DNA of 64,000 nt from G965261475 sp965261475 [NCBI: bacterium] (GTDB lineage Bacteria; SAR324; XYD2-FULL-50-16): positions 496,001-560,000 of the forward strand of contig OZ253454.1 in NCBI GenBank assembly GCA_965261475.1, written 5' to 3'. This document shows, piece after piece, positions 15,669 to 24,777 of this stretch (positions are counted from its first letter, which is position 1; every line of letters begins with the position of its first letter). The position numbers were made by a program, and so were the translations under genes. Under the pieces are notes generated by a model that searched no databases, was not told the DNA's origin, and saw only the letters and a list, made by a program, of their open reading frames with translations.

Positions 15669-17507
15669 ATGGCTAGAGATATAATTGTCAGGGGACCTAA
15701 TTTTATTCACCCTGAGAAACCGAGTGCTGTTGGATCAAGAAATAGCTTGAATCGACATAATAGAGATGAGTATAAGGAAGCTAAACTTATGATTGATGAG
15801 GAAGTTGATAAGATTTTAAATCATATCCAAGCAAAACTTCCTCCTGAAGTTTTAGAAAAATTGGATGTTATGGGCTCTGTGAAGTCTAAGCTTCATAATT
15901 ATTATAATCAGGAATTTCAGAATATGTTAAACCGTTACATTGTAACTATGGAAGATGAAATGGGAAAAAAAGTTCGTGATTTAGTAGATAAAGAAGAGTA
16001 TAAAATACTTAACAAATATACTCCTAGGGAAATCAGTGATATCCTTGATAAAATTGGAGGAATGGAGAAGTTCAATACTGGTGAGATAGAAAAATCTATT
16101 GTCAATATGTATGGGCATTTGCATGGACATATCCAAAGAGGAATGTATGAAATTGAAAGTCATACTAATATGTTATTAAGGGAAAAAACGGATGTTGGGT
16201 CTTTTGTGAGGGGTGAAAATGCTTATTCTATCGTAAAATGTTCTTTTAAAGATAGTTCTAAAAAACCAAAAACTGTTCAAGATATTAAACTGTCTGTTAA
16301 TATTCTTGATTCTGAGTTAATTAGTCCAATTTATCATTATCAAGTAGCTACTAGTGTTTTGATTAAAGATGTAATTTCGAATTATGTTCAGGATTTAATA
16401 GACAAAGAAATTCAGTCTTTAAATGCTAATTTGTTAGATTCTGGAAAAACAGAATTAAATCCATCTGAAATCATTTTTGAAAAATTTAGAATGCTTGATA
16501 ATTATTTTTGTACAGACGATACCAGCGATGAAAACTCAAAGTGTTATCAATTTTTAGCAAAAAAATTCTTGGATGCAGTAGAAGGCGTTGAAGCAGAAAT
16601 ATCATCTTCTGATTTTGATCCTCTGGCATTAAGGGAATCTGTCAAAAAAATTATTGATAGTGAAAATGTAAGAAATAGAGGCTTTAATACTGCGAATAAT
16701 AAACTTACGAATATATTAGATAGCAGTAAAATGGGTTATCAGTATGTAGAAAATTTTAAAAACTCTAGAGAATGTGTGATTAGAGAATACGAAGACCAAG
16801 ATATAAATAATCTACCAGATGAAAGGTATAAAATTAGAATGATTTATCTTGATCTTGATCAAATTAATTCTATCAGGAAAGCCTATTCTTTGCAGTTAGA
16901 TGAACTAGAGTCTCATATTAACGAAATTTATGATGTTTGTTTTAATCTTTATATTAGAGATAGAGATAAAAAGGGTAAACAAGATTGGGAAACTATAAGT
17001 GATAAATATTCTATGAAGACCGAGGACTCTGAAGATGATGAAATGGAAAAACTTTGGGATGAAGTAGTTTTTTTAGAGCCTAAGGACACACAGGTGTTTC
17101 GCAATAATCCGACTTATGAGATCAGAAGAGAGAATATTGATAAGAAATTTAATTTGATACATAAATTTATTCAACAGATTTATGGCTTTCAAGTATCTGA
17201 GGTTCGCTCTGCAATAGAAAAAAGGATTAAATTTATCAGTGACACTTATAAAGAATTTGAAGCTTTGATTAATCCTTTTCAACTTCAACCTGGGTTACTG
17301 CTAGATATTGATATAGTAAGTATTAAAAGAAAAAGAACTACTATGCTAGGCATGGCGAATGTATTAAATGAGTTTTTGTATTCTCTGAGCAAAGGATTTT
17401 CTGATACAGCTTTTGCAAGTTTTTCTAGGAGAAGATCTACAGAAAGAGATGATATTGATAGAGAATATTCAGCTACTTCTGATGATGAGGGCGATAGTCA
17501 GATATGA
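15669..17507 (+). CDS. cfpA: Cytoplasmic filament protein A paralogue 2
   Basis: 612 aa, acidic and soluble, paralogous to the protein at 10018-11913 from end to end. It carries SAVGSRNSLNRHNRDEYKEA, VDKILNHIQAKLPPEVLEK, SIVNMYGHLHGH, RNRGFNTANNKL and KRKRTTMLGMANVLNEFLYS. The start is set by a clear Shine-Dalgarno AAGGAG (15654-15659) nine bases before the ATG, stronger than most in this window. The C-terminus is an acidic tail (SDDEGDSQI). It lacks the ~20-residue insertion seen in paralogue 1. As for CfpA in Treponema, the expected role is a filament subunit beneath the cytoplasmic membrane. The two copies may co-assemble or work at different times. Confidence 0.72.
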   Translation: MARDIIVRGPNFIHPEKPSAVGSRNSLNRHNRDEYKEAKLMIDEEVDKILNHIQAKLPPEVLEKLDVMGSVKSKLHNYYNQEFQNMLNRYIVTMEDEMGKKVRDLVDKEEYKILNKYTPREISDILDKIGGMEKFNTGEIEKSIVNMYGHLHGHIQRGMYEIESHTNMLLREKTDVGSFVRGENAYSIVKCSFKDSSKKPKTVQDIKLSVNILDSELISPIYHYQVATSVLIKDVISNYVQDLIDKEIQSLNANLLDSGKTELNPSEIIFEKFRMLDNYFCTDDTSDENSKCYQFLAKKFLDAVEGVEAEISSSDFDPLALRESVKKIIDSENVRNRGFNTANNKLTNILDSSKMGYQYVENFKNSRECVIREYEDQDINNLPDERYKIRMIYLDLDQINSIRKAYSLQLDELESHINEIYDVCFNLYIRDRDKKGKQDWETISDKYSMKTEDSEDDEMEKLWDEVVFLEPKDTQVFRNNPTYEIRRENIDKKFNLIHKFIQQIYGFQVSEVRSAIEKRIKFISDTYKEFEALINPFQLQPGLLLDIDIVSIKRKRTTMLGMANVLNEFLYSLSKGFSDTAFASFSRRRSTERDDIDREYSATSDDEGDSQI

Positions 17508-17511
17508 TAAT

Positions 17512-17817
17512 ATGATAAGATTAATTGCTGTCTTATTGTTATTTTTTGCGTTTATCTCTATTATATTTGCGGATGGAAAAGAGCTGTATATTGTAAAGGG
17601 GTGCGTTAGTTGTCATGGAGAAAGTGGAGGCAAGGCTTTATTACCTAATTATCCTACACTGAAAGGTCAGAATTCTGATTATCTTCTACAGCAAATTAGA
17701 GATATAAAATCTGGTGTTAGAGCCAATGGGCAATCTGCAGTTATGAAGCCGTTTACTTTGATACTAAGTGAGGGTGAAATGAAGCAAATTTCTGATTATC
17801 TTGCTAGACAAAAATAG
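17512..17817 (+). CDS. Small class I c-type cytochrome, periplasmic
   Basis: 101 aa. The ATG at 17512 follows the cfpA2 stop by four bases and gives a clean signal peptide (residues ~1-20, ending IIFADG). The haem-binding motif is GCVSCHG, and the likely distal Met ligand is in AVMKPF. Size and motif spacing fit a c553/c4-like monohaem electron carrier. It would shuttle electrons in the periplasm, for example towards a terminal oxidase. Its place as last gene of the filament cluster is odd for function, but transcriptional read-through is very likely. A bidirectional terminator follows. Confidence 0.85.
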   Translation: MIRLIAVLLLFFAFISIIFADGKELYIVKGCVSCHGESGGKALLPNYPTLKGQNSDYLLQQIRDIKSGVRANGQSAVMKPFTLILSEGEMKQISDYLARQK

Positions 17818-17833
17818 TAATAACCAAATTTTG

Positions 17834-17863
17834 ATAAAACCTGCTAGGTATAGCAGGTTTTAT
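17834..17863. terminator. Bidirectional intrinsic terminator
   Basis: A perfect 13-base-pair inverted repeat (17834-17846 with 17851-17863, loop GGTA) separates the convergent cytochrome and clpB genes. T-rich bases follow on the plus strand, and on the minus strand the stem is followed by a weaker T-containing stretch. It overlaps the last codon of clpB. Confidence 0.85.
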
Positions 17864-20235
17864 GTATTTTTCGTGTGTTGGAGAGGTATGAATTTTATAT
17901 GATTTTTGACTAAATTTAATTGATAAGCTCCTTCTGCTAGGTCTCCTTGGATAATTTTTTTTGCTACTGGTACTGTTACATATTTGCTAAAAGTAGATTT
18001 TAGTGGTCTTGCTCCATAGTTATCGTTGAAACCCTCTGTGATAATTTTATCTTGTAGTTTATTTTCTAATTCTATTTGGAGTTTTTTGTCTTTAATTTTT
18101 TGATTGAGTTGCCCTAGCTCTTTAATCACTAATGTACGAATATCTTCATGATTTAGGTTTTTATAGTACAAGATATGATCTATTCTTCCAATAACCTCTG
18201 GCTTTAGATAACTAGCAGGGTTTGTGAGGTTAGAAGTGATAAAAATTATTGTATTTTGAAAATTTGCAATATTACCTTGAGTATCTGTTAATTTACCTTC
18301 ATCTAAAATTTGTAGTAAAATATCTGAAAAATTAGGATGGGCTTTATCTATTTCATCGAATAAAATAGCAGAATAGTTTTTTTTTCTAATAGCTTCTGTC
18401 AGCAAACCTCCTTTTTCATAACCTATGTATCCTGGAGGAGAGCCAATCAGCTTTGATACCGAATGAGGTTCACTATATTCGCTCAAATCAATCCTTACCA
18501 GATTCTTTTCTGAGTAGAATAAGTATTGCGCAACTGCTTTAGCAGTTTCTGTTTTTCCTATTCCGCTTGGACCTAGTAGTAAAAAACTACCTAATGGCTT
18601 ACGAGGATCCGATAAACCAACATAGGAAGTAAGTAAAAAATTAGTAATTTCTATCAATGCTTTTTCTTGCCCTATGATTCTTTTTTGTAAATACTTCAAT
18701 AAGTTTTTTATATTTTCATTATTTGTTCTTAGAATATTTTTAATAGGAATTCCTGTAATTCTAGAAGTTACTTTTGCAATGTGTTTTTTTTCTAACTTCC
18801 AAGAAATCTCTAAAGAATCTAATTTTTTTTTAATTTGTGGAATTTCTCCATGTCTAATTTTTGCTGCTAAATCTAAGTTTCCTTCTTGTTCTGCCTTTTG
18901 CAGTTGAAATGAAAATTCGTCTAATTTTTTCTTATATTGAGCTACTTCTTTTAAGCGAATGTTTTGTTCTTGCCATTTTTGTTCTTTTTCTTGAAAAAGT
19001 TTTTCTAAATTCTTTATTTCTTGCTCTAAAATTTTACTAGGTTGAGATTTGTTAAGAATTTTTTTACTGCGAATATAATCTTTCATTCTTTCCATTTCAG
19101 GAGGCATAGAGTCTGCGTTCAACTTTAATCCGGCTGCTGCTTCATCAATCAAATCAATTGCTTTATCTGGTAAAAACCTTTCTGTGATATATTGGATGGC
19201 ATATTGTACAGCAAAAATCACTGCCTCATCTGTAATTTCTATGCCATGATGAATTTCTAATTTTTCTTTTAATCCAAGTATAATTTGAATGGTATCTTCT
19301 TTAGAAGGTTCTTCAACTAGTATCTTGTGAAACCTACGCTCTAATGCTGGGTCTGTTTCAATATATTTTTTGTATTCAATGAGAGTAGTACTACCTACGC
19401 AATTGATTTCTCCTCTCGCTAAAGAAGGTTTTAGTAAATTAGCTGCATCTAAAGCACCATCAGATTTTCCTGTACCAATTAATAAGTGTATTTCATCAAT
19501 AAAAAGAATAGATTTTCCAGCTTGATTTTTAAAAAACTGTATCATATTCTTTATTTTTTCTTCAAATTCACCACGAAACTTAGTACCAGTCATCAAACTA
19601 CCTACATCTAAAGAATAAACTATCTTGTTTTTAATAATATCTGGGACTTTTCCAGTTTGAATTAACCCCGCTAATCCTTCTACAATTGCAGTTTTCCCTA
19701 CTCCTGGTAATCCTACAAGAACAGGGTTATTCTTTGTTCTCCTACAAAGTATTTTTTGTATTTGTAAAATTTCTTCGGCTCTACCTATCACGGGATCTAA
19801 TTTGCCTTTTTCTGCTAATTTATTTAAATTTATTAAAAAATATGGAGCTTTTGTAGAAGCTTGTTGTATATCAGCATTGTCAAGGTCTAGTTTTATATTA
19901 GGAAAAATTTTTTGAAAGTATTTTAAAAAATCATACTCCTGGATTGATTTTCTTTTGGATTCGATGGCATTAGAAGAAGCAAGTGTAATCCATTCTTGAA
20001 ATTTTTTAGAAGGCTTGATATTTTCTAAGTCAATATTGTTTAGTTGAGCATCATTTTCTATGATACCTTCTAGTAGATTCTTTTCACTTTGTAGGTATTG
20101 GGAAGAAATGCTTGCAGGATTATTGATTAACCCTAAAAGGAAATGAATTTCTGTCATTTGAGTGCTTTTTTTTTCTAACACTAACTTACGTGCTAGTTCA
20201 AAAGAGCCTCTGACTATATTGTCAAATTGATACAT
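17860..20235 (-). CDS. clpB: ClpB-type AAA+ disaggregase
   Basis: 791 aa with the double-ATPase Clp layout: an N-domain (FDNIVRGSFELARKLV at the start), Walker A GLPGVGKTA and Walker B ILFIDEIH in AAA-1, a coiled-coil middle domain with the ClpB hallmark HGEIPQIKKKL, then Walker A LLGPSGIGKTE, GYIGYEKGG and LFDEIDKAHP in AAA-2. The middle domain and the lack of a visible ClpP-docking IGF/L loop point to ClpB rather than ClpA or ClpC. It would rescue aggregated proteins with DnaK. It is somewhat shorter than the usual ~860 aa. It starts 3 bases after the fumC stop, so the two are one operon. Confidence 0.9.
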   Translation of the reverse strand: MYQFDNIVRGSFELARKLVLEKKSTQMTEIHFLLGLINNPASISSQYLQSEKNLLEGIIENDAQLNNIDLENIKPSKKFQEWITLASSNAIESKRKSIQEYDFLKYFQKIFPNIKLDLDNADIQQASTKAPYFLINLNKLAEKGKLDPVIGRAEEILQIQKILCRRTKNNPVLVGLPGVGKTAIVEGLAGLIQTGKVPDIIKNKIVYSLDVGSLMTGTKFRGEFEEKIKNMIQFFKNQAGKSILFIDEIHLLIGTGKSDGALDAANLLKPSLARGEINCVGSTTLIEYKKYIETDPALERRFHKILVEEPSKEDTIQIILGLKEKLEIHHGIEITDEAVIFAVQYAIQYITERFLPDKAIDLIDEAAAGLKLNADSMPPEMERMKDYIRSKKILNKSQPSKILEQEIKNLEKLFQEKEQKWQEQNIRLKEVAQYKKKLDEFSFQLQKAEQEGNLDLAAKIRHGEIPQIKKKLDSLEISWKLEKKHIAKVTSRITGIPIKNILRTNNENIKNLLKYLQKRIIGQEKALIEITNFLLTSYVGLSDPRKPLGSFLLLGPSGIGKTETAKAVAQYLFYSEKNLVRIDLSEYSEPHSVSKLIGSPPGYIGYEKGGLLTEAIRKKNYSAILFDEIDKAHPNFSDILLQILDEGKLTDTQGNIANFQNTIIFITSNLTNPASYLKPEVIGRIDHILYYKNLNHEDIRTLVIKELGQLNQKIKDKKLQIELENKLQDKIITEGFNDNYGARPLKSTFSKYVTVPVAKKIIQGDLAEGAYQLNLVKNHIKFIPLQHTKNT

Positions 20236-20238
20236 ATA

Positions 20239-21618
20239 TTATTTTTGTATACCTCCCTTAGTTAATTTGGTTGGATTTAAGAGTTCTGTTAGTTTTTTTC
20301 TTGAAATATTACAATTTTTTTCCGCTATATCTAAAACTGTTTGTCCAGTTTTGTAAGCTTCTTTAGCAATATTACTTGCTTGGGCGTAACCTATGATAGG
20401 ATTTAACGCAGTTACTAAAATTGGATTCTTAGACAAAGATTTGTTTAGGTTTTTTTCTTGTACTATAAAAGAGCAGATTGCCTTGCTTGCTAAAGTTATT
20501 ATAACATTAGATAAAATTTCTATGCTTTGTAAGATATTGTAGGCTATTATTGGTAGCATCACATTTAATTGAAACGATCCACTTTGTCCTGCCACAGTAA
20601 TTGTAGTATCGTTACCTATTACCTGTGCTGAGACCATAGCTACAGCTTCTGGAATAACAGGGTTGATTTTACCCGGCATAATGCTACTACCAGGTTGTAG
20701 TGCTTGGAGTTTAATTTCACCTAAACCAGAGAGTGGTCCACTATTCATCCAGCGTAAATCATTAGCAATTTTCATTAAAGCAACAGCTAGTGTTTTCAAG
20801 GAGCCAGATAGTTCTACAATGGTATCTTGAGTGCTCAGTGCTTCAAAGAAAGATTTACTGGGGATGAATTTTATTTTTAAATCTTTAGATAAACTTTTTG
20901 TTATTTCATTTGCAAATTCTGGATGTGCATTAATTCCGCTACCTACGGCAGTTCCTCCTTGTGCTAATTGTTGTAATCTTGGTATTGTAGCTTGTAATCT
21001 TTCTTTACTATTTTTTATTTGTTGTCCCCAACCTTGTAGTTCTTGTTCCATACGAATCGGCATGGCGTCCATTAAATGAGTTCTACCTGTTTTACAAATT
21101 TTTTTTAGTTTTTTTGCTTTTGTGGCAATAGTTTGTTCTAAATAACTTATGGCAGGCAGTAGTTTTTGGTGTAAGCTAATATTAGCACTCAGGTGGATTG
21201 TAGTAGGAATGACATCGTTACTACTTTGTCCCATATTAACGTGGTCATTGGGATGAACTTCTATTCCTAATTTTTTGGAAGCTAAGCTTGCTAGTACTTC
21301 ATTCATATTCATATTAGTACTAGTACCAGAGCCAGTTTGAAAGATATCTACAGGAAATTGATCTAGGTGATTTCCTGCAATAATTTCTTTTGTAGAATCT
21401 ATAATTGCTTTGGCAATTTTTTTATCTAATAATTTTAATTTACTATTTACAATAGCGGCATGTTTTTTGATTTCTGCTAAAGCGGTGATAAAACCACTAG
21501 GCAGTGGAATGTTGCTAATTTTAAAATTCTCTATAGCTCTTTGAGTTTGTGCGCCGTAGAGTGCGTTTTCAGGGACTTTAATCTTGCCTAAGCTATCTTC
21601 TTTGATTTTGTATTTCAT
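20239..21618 (-). CDS. fumC: Class II fumarate hydratase
   Basis: 459 aa, normal length. The family signature GSSIMPGKINPV is present, along with TGSGTSTNMNMNEV and GRTHLMDAMP (catalytic His region). It interconverts fumarate and malate without an iron-sulfur cluster and is therefore oxygen-stable. Aspartase shares this fold; the TGRTHLMDAMPIRM segment and overall pattern favour fumarase. It leads a two-gene operon with clpB and has a well-placed promoter with a -10 of TATAAT at 21649-21654. Confidence 0.9.
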   Translation of the reverse strand: MKYKIKEDSLGKIKVPENALYGAQTQRAIENFKISNIPLPSGFITALAEIKKHAAIVNSKLKLLDKKIAKAIIDSTKEIIAGNHLDQFPVDIFQTGSGTSTNMNMNEVLASLASKKLGIEVHPNDHVNMGQSSNDVIPTTIHLSANISLHQKLLPAISYLEQTIATKAKKLKKICKTGRTHLMDAMPIRMEQELQGWGQQIKNSKERLQATIPRLQQLAQGGTAVGSGINAHPEFANEITKSLSKDLKIKFIPSKSFFEALSTQDTIVELSGSLKTLAVALMKIANDLRWMNSGPLSGLGEIKLQALQPGSSIMPGKINPVIPEAVAMVSAQVIGNDTTITVAGQSGSFQLNVMLPIIAYNILQSIEILSNVIITLASKAICSFIVQEKNLNKSLSKNPILVTALNPIIGYAQASNIAKEAYKTGQTVLDIAEKNCNISRKKLTELLNPTKLTKGGIQK

Positions 21619-21648
21619 ATTTTTTTAATAGTTACTAAACACACTGAC

Positions 21649-21678
21649 ATTATATTATTACTATAAATATTATCACAA
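21649..21678 (-). promoter_or_regulatory. Promoter of fumC-clpB
   Basis: Read leftward, TTGTGA (21673-21678) is followed by an 18-base spacer and a perfect TATAAT (21649-21654). The start would fall near 21641, about 22 bases before the fumC ATG. The -35 overlaps a palindrome. Confidence 0.55.
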
Positions 21679-21689
21679 TATAAATTGTG
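21674..21689. promoter_or_regulatory. Palindrome overlapping the fumC -35 box
   Basis: CACAAT and ATTGTG are separated by four bases, a perfect six-base dyad lying across the fumC -35 element in the fumC/hemB divergent spacer. The position suits a repressor operator. I cannot name the regulator. Confidence 0.35.
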
Positions 21690-21802
21690 TAAGATGAATA
21701 AAATAAATGCTAAAAATTACTTAAAAATTATAAGTAAATTGCAGCAATTGCTTTATCATTTTAAATACCTTAAACTGAGATAGCTCTAGTATAGAATATA
21801 AA

Positions 21803-22786
21803 ATGGAATATTTAATAAGACGACCCAGAAGAAATCGCCAAAATGAGCGGCTTCGTTCTTTAATAAGAGAAAATTCCTTAAATATTAACGATTTAATTTT
21901 ACCGCTTTTTGTGAACGAAGATAAAACTTATTCTATTGCTTCTATGCCGAATATATTTTGTTATAACATAGAAGATTTATTAAAGATATGTGCCACAGCA
22001 ATAGAACTTGGTATTTTGGCTATAGCTTTATTCCCAGCAGTAAAACAAGAACAGAAGAACAAAAAAGCAAGCTACTCTATTTTAGAAGATAATTTTTATT
22101 TACAAGCTATTGAACAAATAAAAAGGAAATACCCTAGTTTATTAGTAATCACTGATATAGCTATGGATCCTTATAATTTAGATGGACACGACGGGTTAAT
22201 GGACGAAGAAGGTGTAATACTCAATGATGAAACACTAGAAATTCTTTCGCAGATGGCACTTTTGCAAGCTGCGGTAGGCTCTGATATTCTTGGAGCTTCC
22301 GATATGATGGATGGCAGAATTGGTTTTTTAAGAAAAAGATTGGATGCACAAGGCTATGAGAATGTTTTATTAATGTCTTATGCGGTGAAATATGCGTCTT
22401 CTTTTTATAGACCTTTTAGAGATGCGCTGAATAGCTTCCCAGGAATAGGAGATAAAAAAACATATCAAATGGATACTGCAAATTCTAAAGAAGCAGAATT
22501 AGAAGCTAATTTAGATTTTCAGCAAGGAGCAGATATTTTAATGGTTAAGCCGGGGTTAGCCTATTTGGATATTATTCAAAAACTTTCTCATAAGTTTCTT
22601 ATTCCTATTGCGGCTTATAATGTTTCAGGGGAGTACGCTATGGTGCAAGCTGCAGCTCAGAATGGATGGTTAAATTATCAACAGGTGGTATGTGAGATAC
22701 TTTTAAGTTTTAAAAGAGCAGGAAGCAATATGATACTAACCTACCATGCTATGGATATGGCAAAGTTTCTAAAAAATATTAATTAA
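21803..22786 (+). CDS. hemB: Delta-aminolevulinic acid dehydratase (porphobilinogen synthase)
   Basis: 327 aa, standard length. The N-terminus RRPRRNRQNERLRSLIREN and LILPLFV are typical. The two Schiff-base lysine segments are MSYAVKYASSFY and LMVKPGLAYLDI. The metal loop reads TDIAMDPYNLDGHDG rather than the cysteine-rich zinc form, so this is the Mg-type enzyme. It joins two 5-aminolevulinate molecules to porphobilinogen in haem synthesis, consistent with the cytochromes in this window. It is divergent from fumC and followed after 15 bases by a PP2C gene. Confidence 0.95.
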   Translation: MEYLIRRPRRNRQNERLRSLIRENSLNINDLILPLFVNEDKTYSIASMPNIFCYNIEDLLKICATAIELGILAIALFPAVKQEQKNKKASYSILEDNFYLQAIEQIKRKYPSLLVITDIAMDPYNLDGHDGLMDEEGVILNDETLEILSQMALLQAAVGSDILGASDMMDGRIGFLRKRLDAQGYENVLLMSYAVKYASSFYRPFRDALNSFPGIGDKKTYQMDTANSKEAELEANLDFQQGADILMVKPGLAYLDIIQKLSHKFLIPIAAYNVSGEYAMVQAAAQNGWLNYQQVVCEILLSFKRAGSNMILTYHAMDMAKFLKNIN

Positions 22787-22801
22787 ATACACAAACTATT
22801 A

Positions 22802-23527
22802 ATGTTTGAGTGGGTTTTTCGCAAGGATCTTGGCGGTAGAAAAGAACAACAAGATAGTGGATGTATACTTAGAAAAAATTCTTGTCTATTAGCAGCAGTG
22901 GCTGATGGATTAGGAGGGCATAGTGGAGGAAAAATAGCTTCAGAAACTGTAATAAAGCAAATAAGAGAATTGTTTAGAATAGATTTATTGGCTATTACTA
23001 ATATAGAAGATTGGATAAAGAAAGTATATACTGCTATGGAGCGTGCAATTACAAGGAGTGCATATCTTTATAAATGTGATGCTATGACAACTGTAGTTTT
23101 TGTATTTGTGACAGGAGAGCAAGCTTATTGGTTTCATTTAGGAGATAGTAGGCTGTATTTTTTTTCTAAGAACGGTATTATTACTCGCACTAAAGATCAT
23201 TCGCAAGTTCAAAAACTATTTGATTTAGGTATGATTAAGGAAGAAGCAATGGCTCAGCATATAGATCAGAATATTCTTTTGGGGTGCTTGGGCTCTAGTA
23301 TGAGCGTAGCACCCAGTTATGAAAAACATAGTTTTGTTGCAGGGGATGCTATTTTGCTTTGTACAGATGGATTCTGGGAGTATTTTACCAAAGCAGAGAT
23401 GCAGCGTTTAGTCAAAGCCCGTGACATTAAAACAGCAGCTAATCGCGCCCTTGACCTAGTAAAAAAGAGAGGAGGTCTGAGAGGAGATAATATTTCCTTT
23501 ATTGTAGTAAAAAAATTACATGCTTAA
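22802..23527 (+). CDS. PP2C-type Ser/Thr protein phosphatase
   Basis: 241 aa with the metal-binding motifs of the PPM family in order: KEQQDSG, VADGLGGHSGGKIAS, FHLGDSRLY, CTDGFWEYF and RGDNISFIVVK. It is a soluble single-domain enzyme that would remove phosphate from Ser/Thr of proteins using Mn/Mg ions. There is no kinase or forkhead partner nearby. It follows hemB closely and ends nine bases before the convergent rodA gene. Confidence 0.93.
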   Translation: MFEWVFRKDLGGRKEQQDSGCILRKNSCLLAAVADGLGGHSGGKIASETVIKQIRELFRIDLLAITNIEDWIKKVYTAMERAITRSAYLYKCDAMTTVVFVFVTGEQAYWFHLGDSRLYFFSKNGIITRTKDHSQVQKLFDLGMIKEEAMAQHIDQNILLGCLGSSMSVAPSYEKHSFVAGDAILLCTDGFWEYFTKAEMQRLVKARDIKTAANRALDLVKKRGGLRGDNISFIVVKKLHA

Positions 23528-23536
23528 AAATTCACT

Positions 23537-24625
23537 TTATTCTCTTTTTCTAATATTTAGTAAAATTCCTATGGAAGATAAGGTGGTAATAATAGATGAG
23601 CCACCGTAACTTATCAAAGGAAGAGGCAAACCAACTACAGGCAACAAGCCTGTAACCATACTAATGTTAATTATAACTTGGGAACTAATGATAGTAGTAA
23701 TGCCTAGTGTTAACATAATAGTCGCTCTATTTTGATAGCTATTGATTTTTCTTAAGATACAAAAGATTAATAGGCAGTAACTTAGCACTACTATTAAAGA
23801 CCCTAGGAAACCCCATTCTTCGCTCAATACAGAAAAAATAAAATCTGTATGCCTAGCAGGTAAAAAGTTGAGTTGAGCTTGCTTTCCTTGCAACAACCCT
23901 TTGCCCCAAAAGGTACCACTACCAATAGCTATTTTTGATTGTATAATATGATAACCTGTGCCTAATGGATCTCTTTGTGGGTTAAAAAGGATCAAAATTC
24001 TTTCTTTTTGATAATCTTTGAGAATATGAATCCAAATCAAAGGTATAGAAAGAAAAAGAAAGATCAAAGTAAAAATTATCCATTTCCAATTTATACCTGC
24101 TAAAAAAATCATAATAGCTACCACAATTGCTAACACTATACTTGTACCTAAATCTGGTTGTGTAAAAATAAGTAAAAAAGGTACTAATAAAATAAGCAAA
24201 GGAATTATTGGGGTAGTCATATTTCCTATTCTTTTTTCGCCTTGAAAATACTTTGTTAACACACAAACTACTGCAATTTTTGCAAACTCAGAAGGCTGAA
24301 TAGTCAAGCCAAAAATACTAATCCAACGACTAACATCACTTCCCTTGCTTCCAAATCCTTTGTAATGCGTATATACCAACATTAAAACAACAACAATATA
24401 GAAAAATTGAGAGTATTTTAAAATAATTCTAAAATCTAAAAAACTAAAAAAAAACATGCATGTCAAACCTATTGCTATCCAAATTAGCTGTTTTTTAAAA
24501 AAATTATTCTCAAATTGGTAGCCAATAGAAGCAGAATAAATAGAAACTAAACCAATTATTAAGATAAAAAAGATTGATATACAAAGATACCAATCCAAAT
24601 TTTCAAAAAATTCTGGTTTTTGCAT
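23537..24625 (-). CDS. rodA: RodA, SEDS-family peptidoglycan glycosyltransferase
   Basis: 362 aa, about ten membrane segments. SEDS signatures are present: IQPSEFAKIAVV, TQPDLGTSIV, LPARHTDFIFSVLSEEWGF and the C-terminal LLPVVGLPLPLISYGGSS. The LPVVGLPLPLISYGG form is typical of RodA, which polymerises lateral-wall glycan with a class B PBP. FtsW is the alternative. No PBP2 or mre gene is adjacent. Confidence 0.92.
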   Translation of the reverse strand: MQKPEFFENLDWYLCISIFFILIIGLVSIYSASIGYQFENNFFKKQLIWIAIGLTCMFFFSFLDFRIILKYSQFFYIVVVLMLVYTHYKGFGSKGSDVSRWISIFGLTIQPSEFAKIAVVCVLTKYFQGEKRIGNMTTPIIPLLILLVPFLLIFTQPDLGTSIVLAIVVAIMIFLAGINWKWIIFTLIFLFLSIPLIWIHILKDYQKERILILFNPQRDPLGTGYHIIQSKIAIGSGTFWGKGLLQGKQAQLNFLPARHTDFIFSVLSEEWGFLGSLIVVLSYCLLIFCILRKINSYQNRATIMLTLGITTIISSQVIINISMVTGLLPVVGLPLPLISYGGSSIITTLSSIGILLNIRKRE

Positions 24626-24635
24626 TATAATAATT

Positions 24636-24683
24636 TTTGTAAATAATTTAATATTTTACTAACTTTGTAAATTATTAAATATT
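24636..24683. repeat. Short imperfect direct repeat in the rodA upstream spacer
   Basis: Two 20-base copies beginning TTTGTAAAT (24636-24655 and 24664-24683) differ at only a few bases and start 28 bases apart in the divergent spacer between rodA and the next plus-strand gene. They could be regulator half-sites, but the stretch is almost pure A+T, so chance is possible. Confidence 0.3.
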
Positions 24684-24777
24684 ATATATTGTAAAGTTAA
24701 AAACATTCTTGTACGGCTGGCAGTAATTTTTAGCACGAATACCCGTTATACTCTATATTTTTTATATAAAAACTACA

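Noticed and set aside
17413-17511. Upstream extension of the cytochrome c gene into cfpA2
   Set aside because: The extra residues run in another frame of cfpA2; the ATG at 17512 begins a normal signal peptide.
21640-21700. FNR, CRP or Rex box in the fumC/hemB spacer
   Set aside because: The dyad CACAAT-N4-ATTGTG has the wrong polarity for TTGTG-N-CACAA or TGTGA-N6-TCACA and does not match TTGAT-N4-ATCAA.
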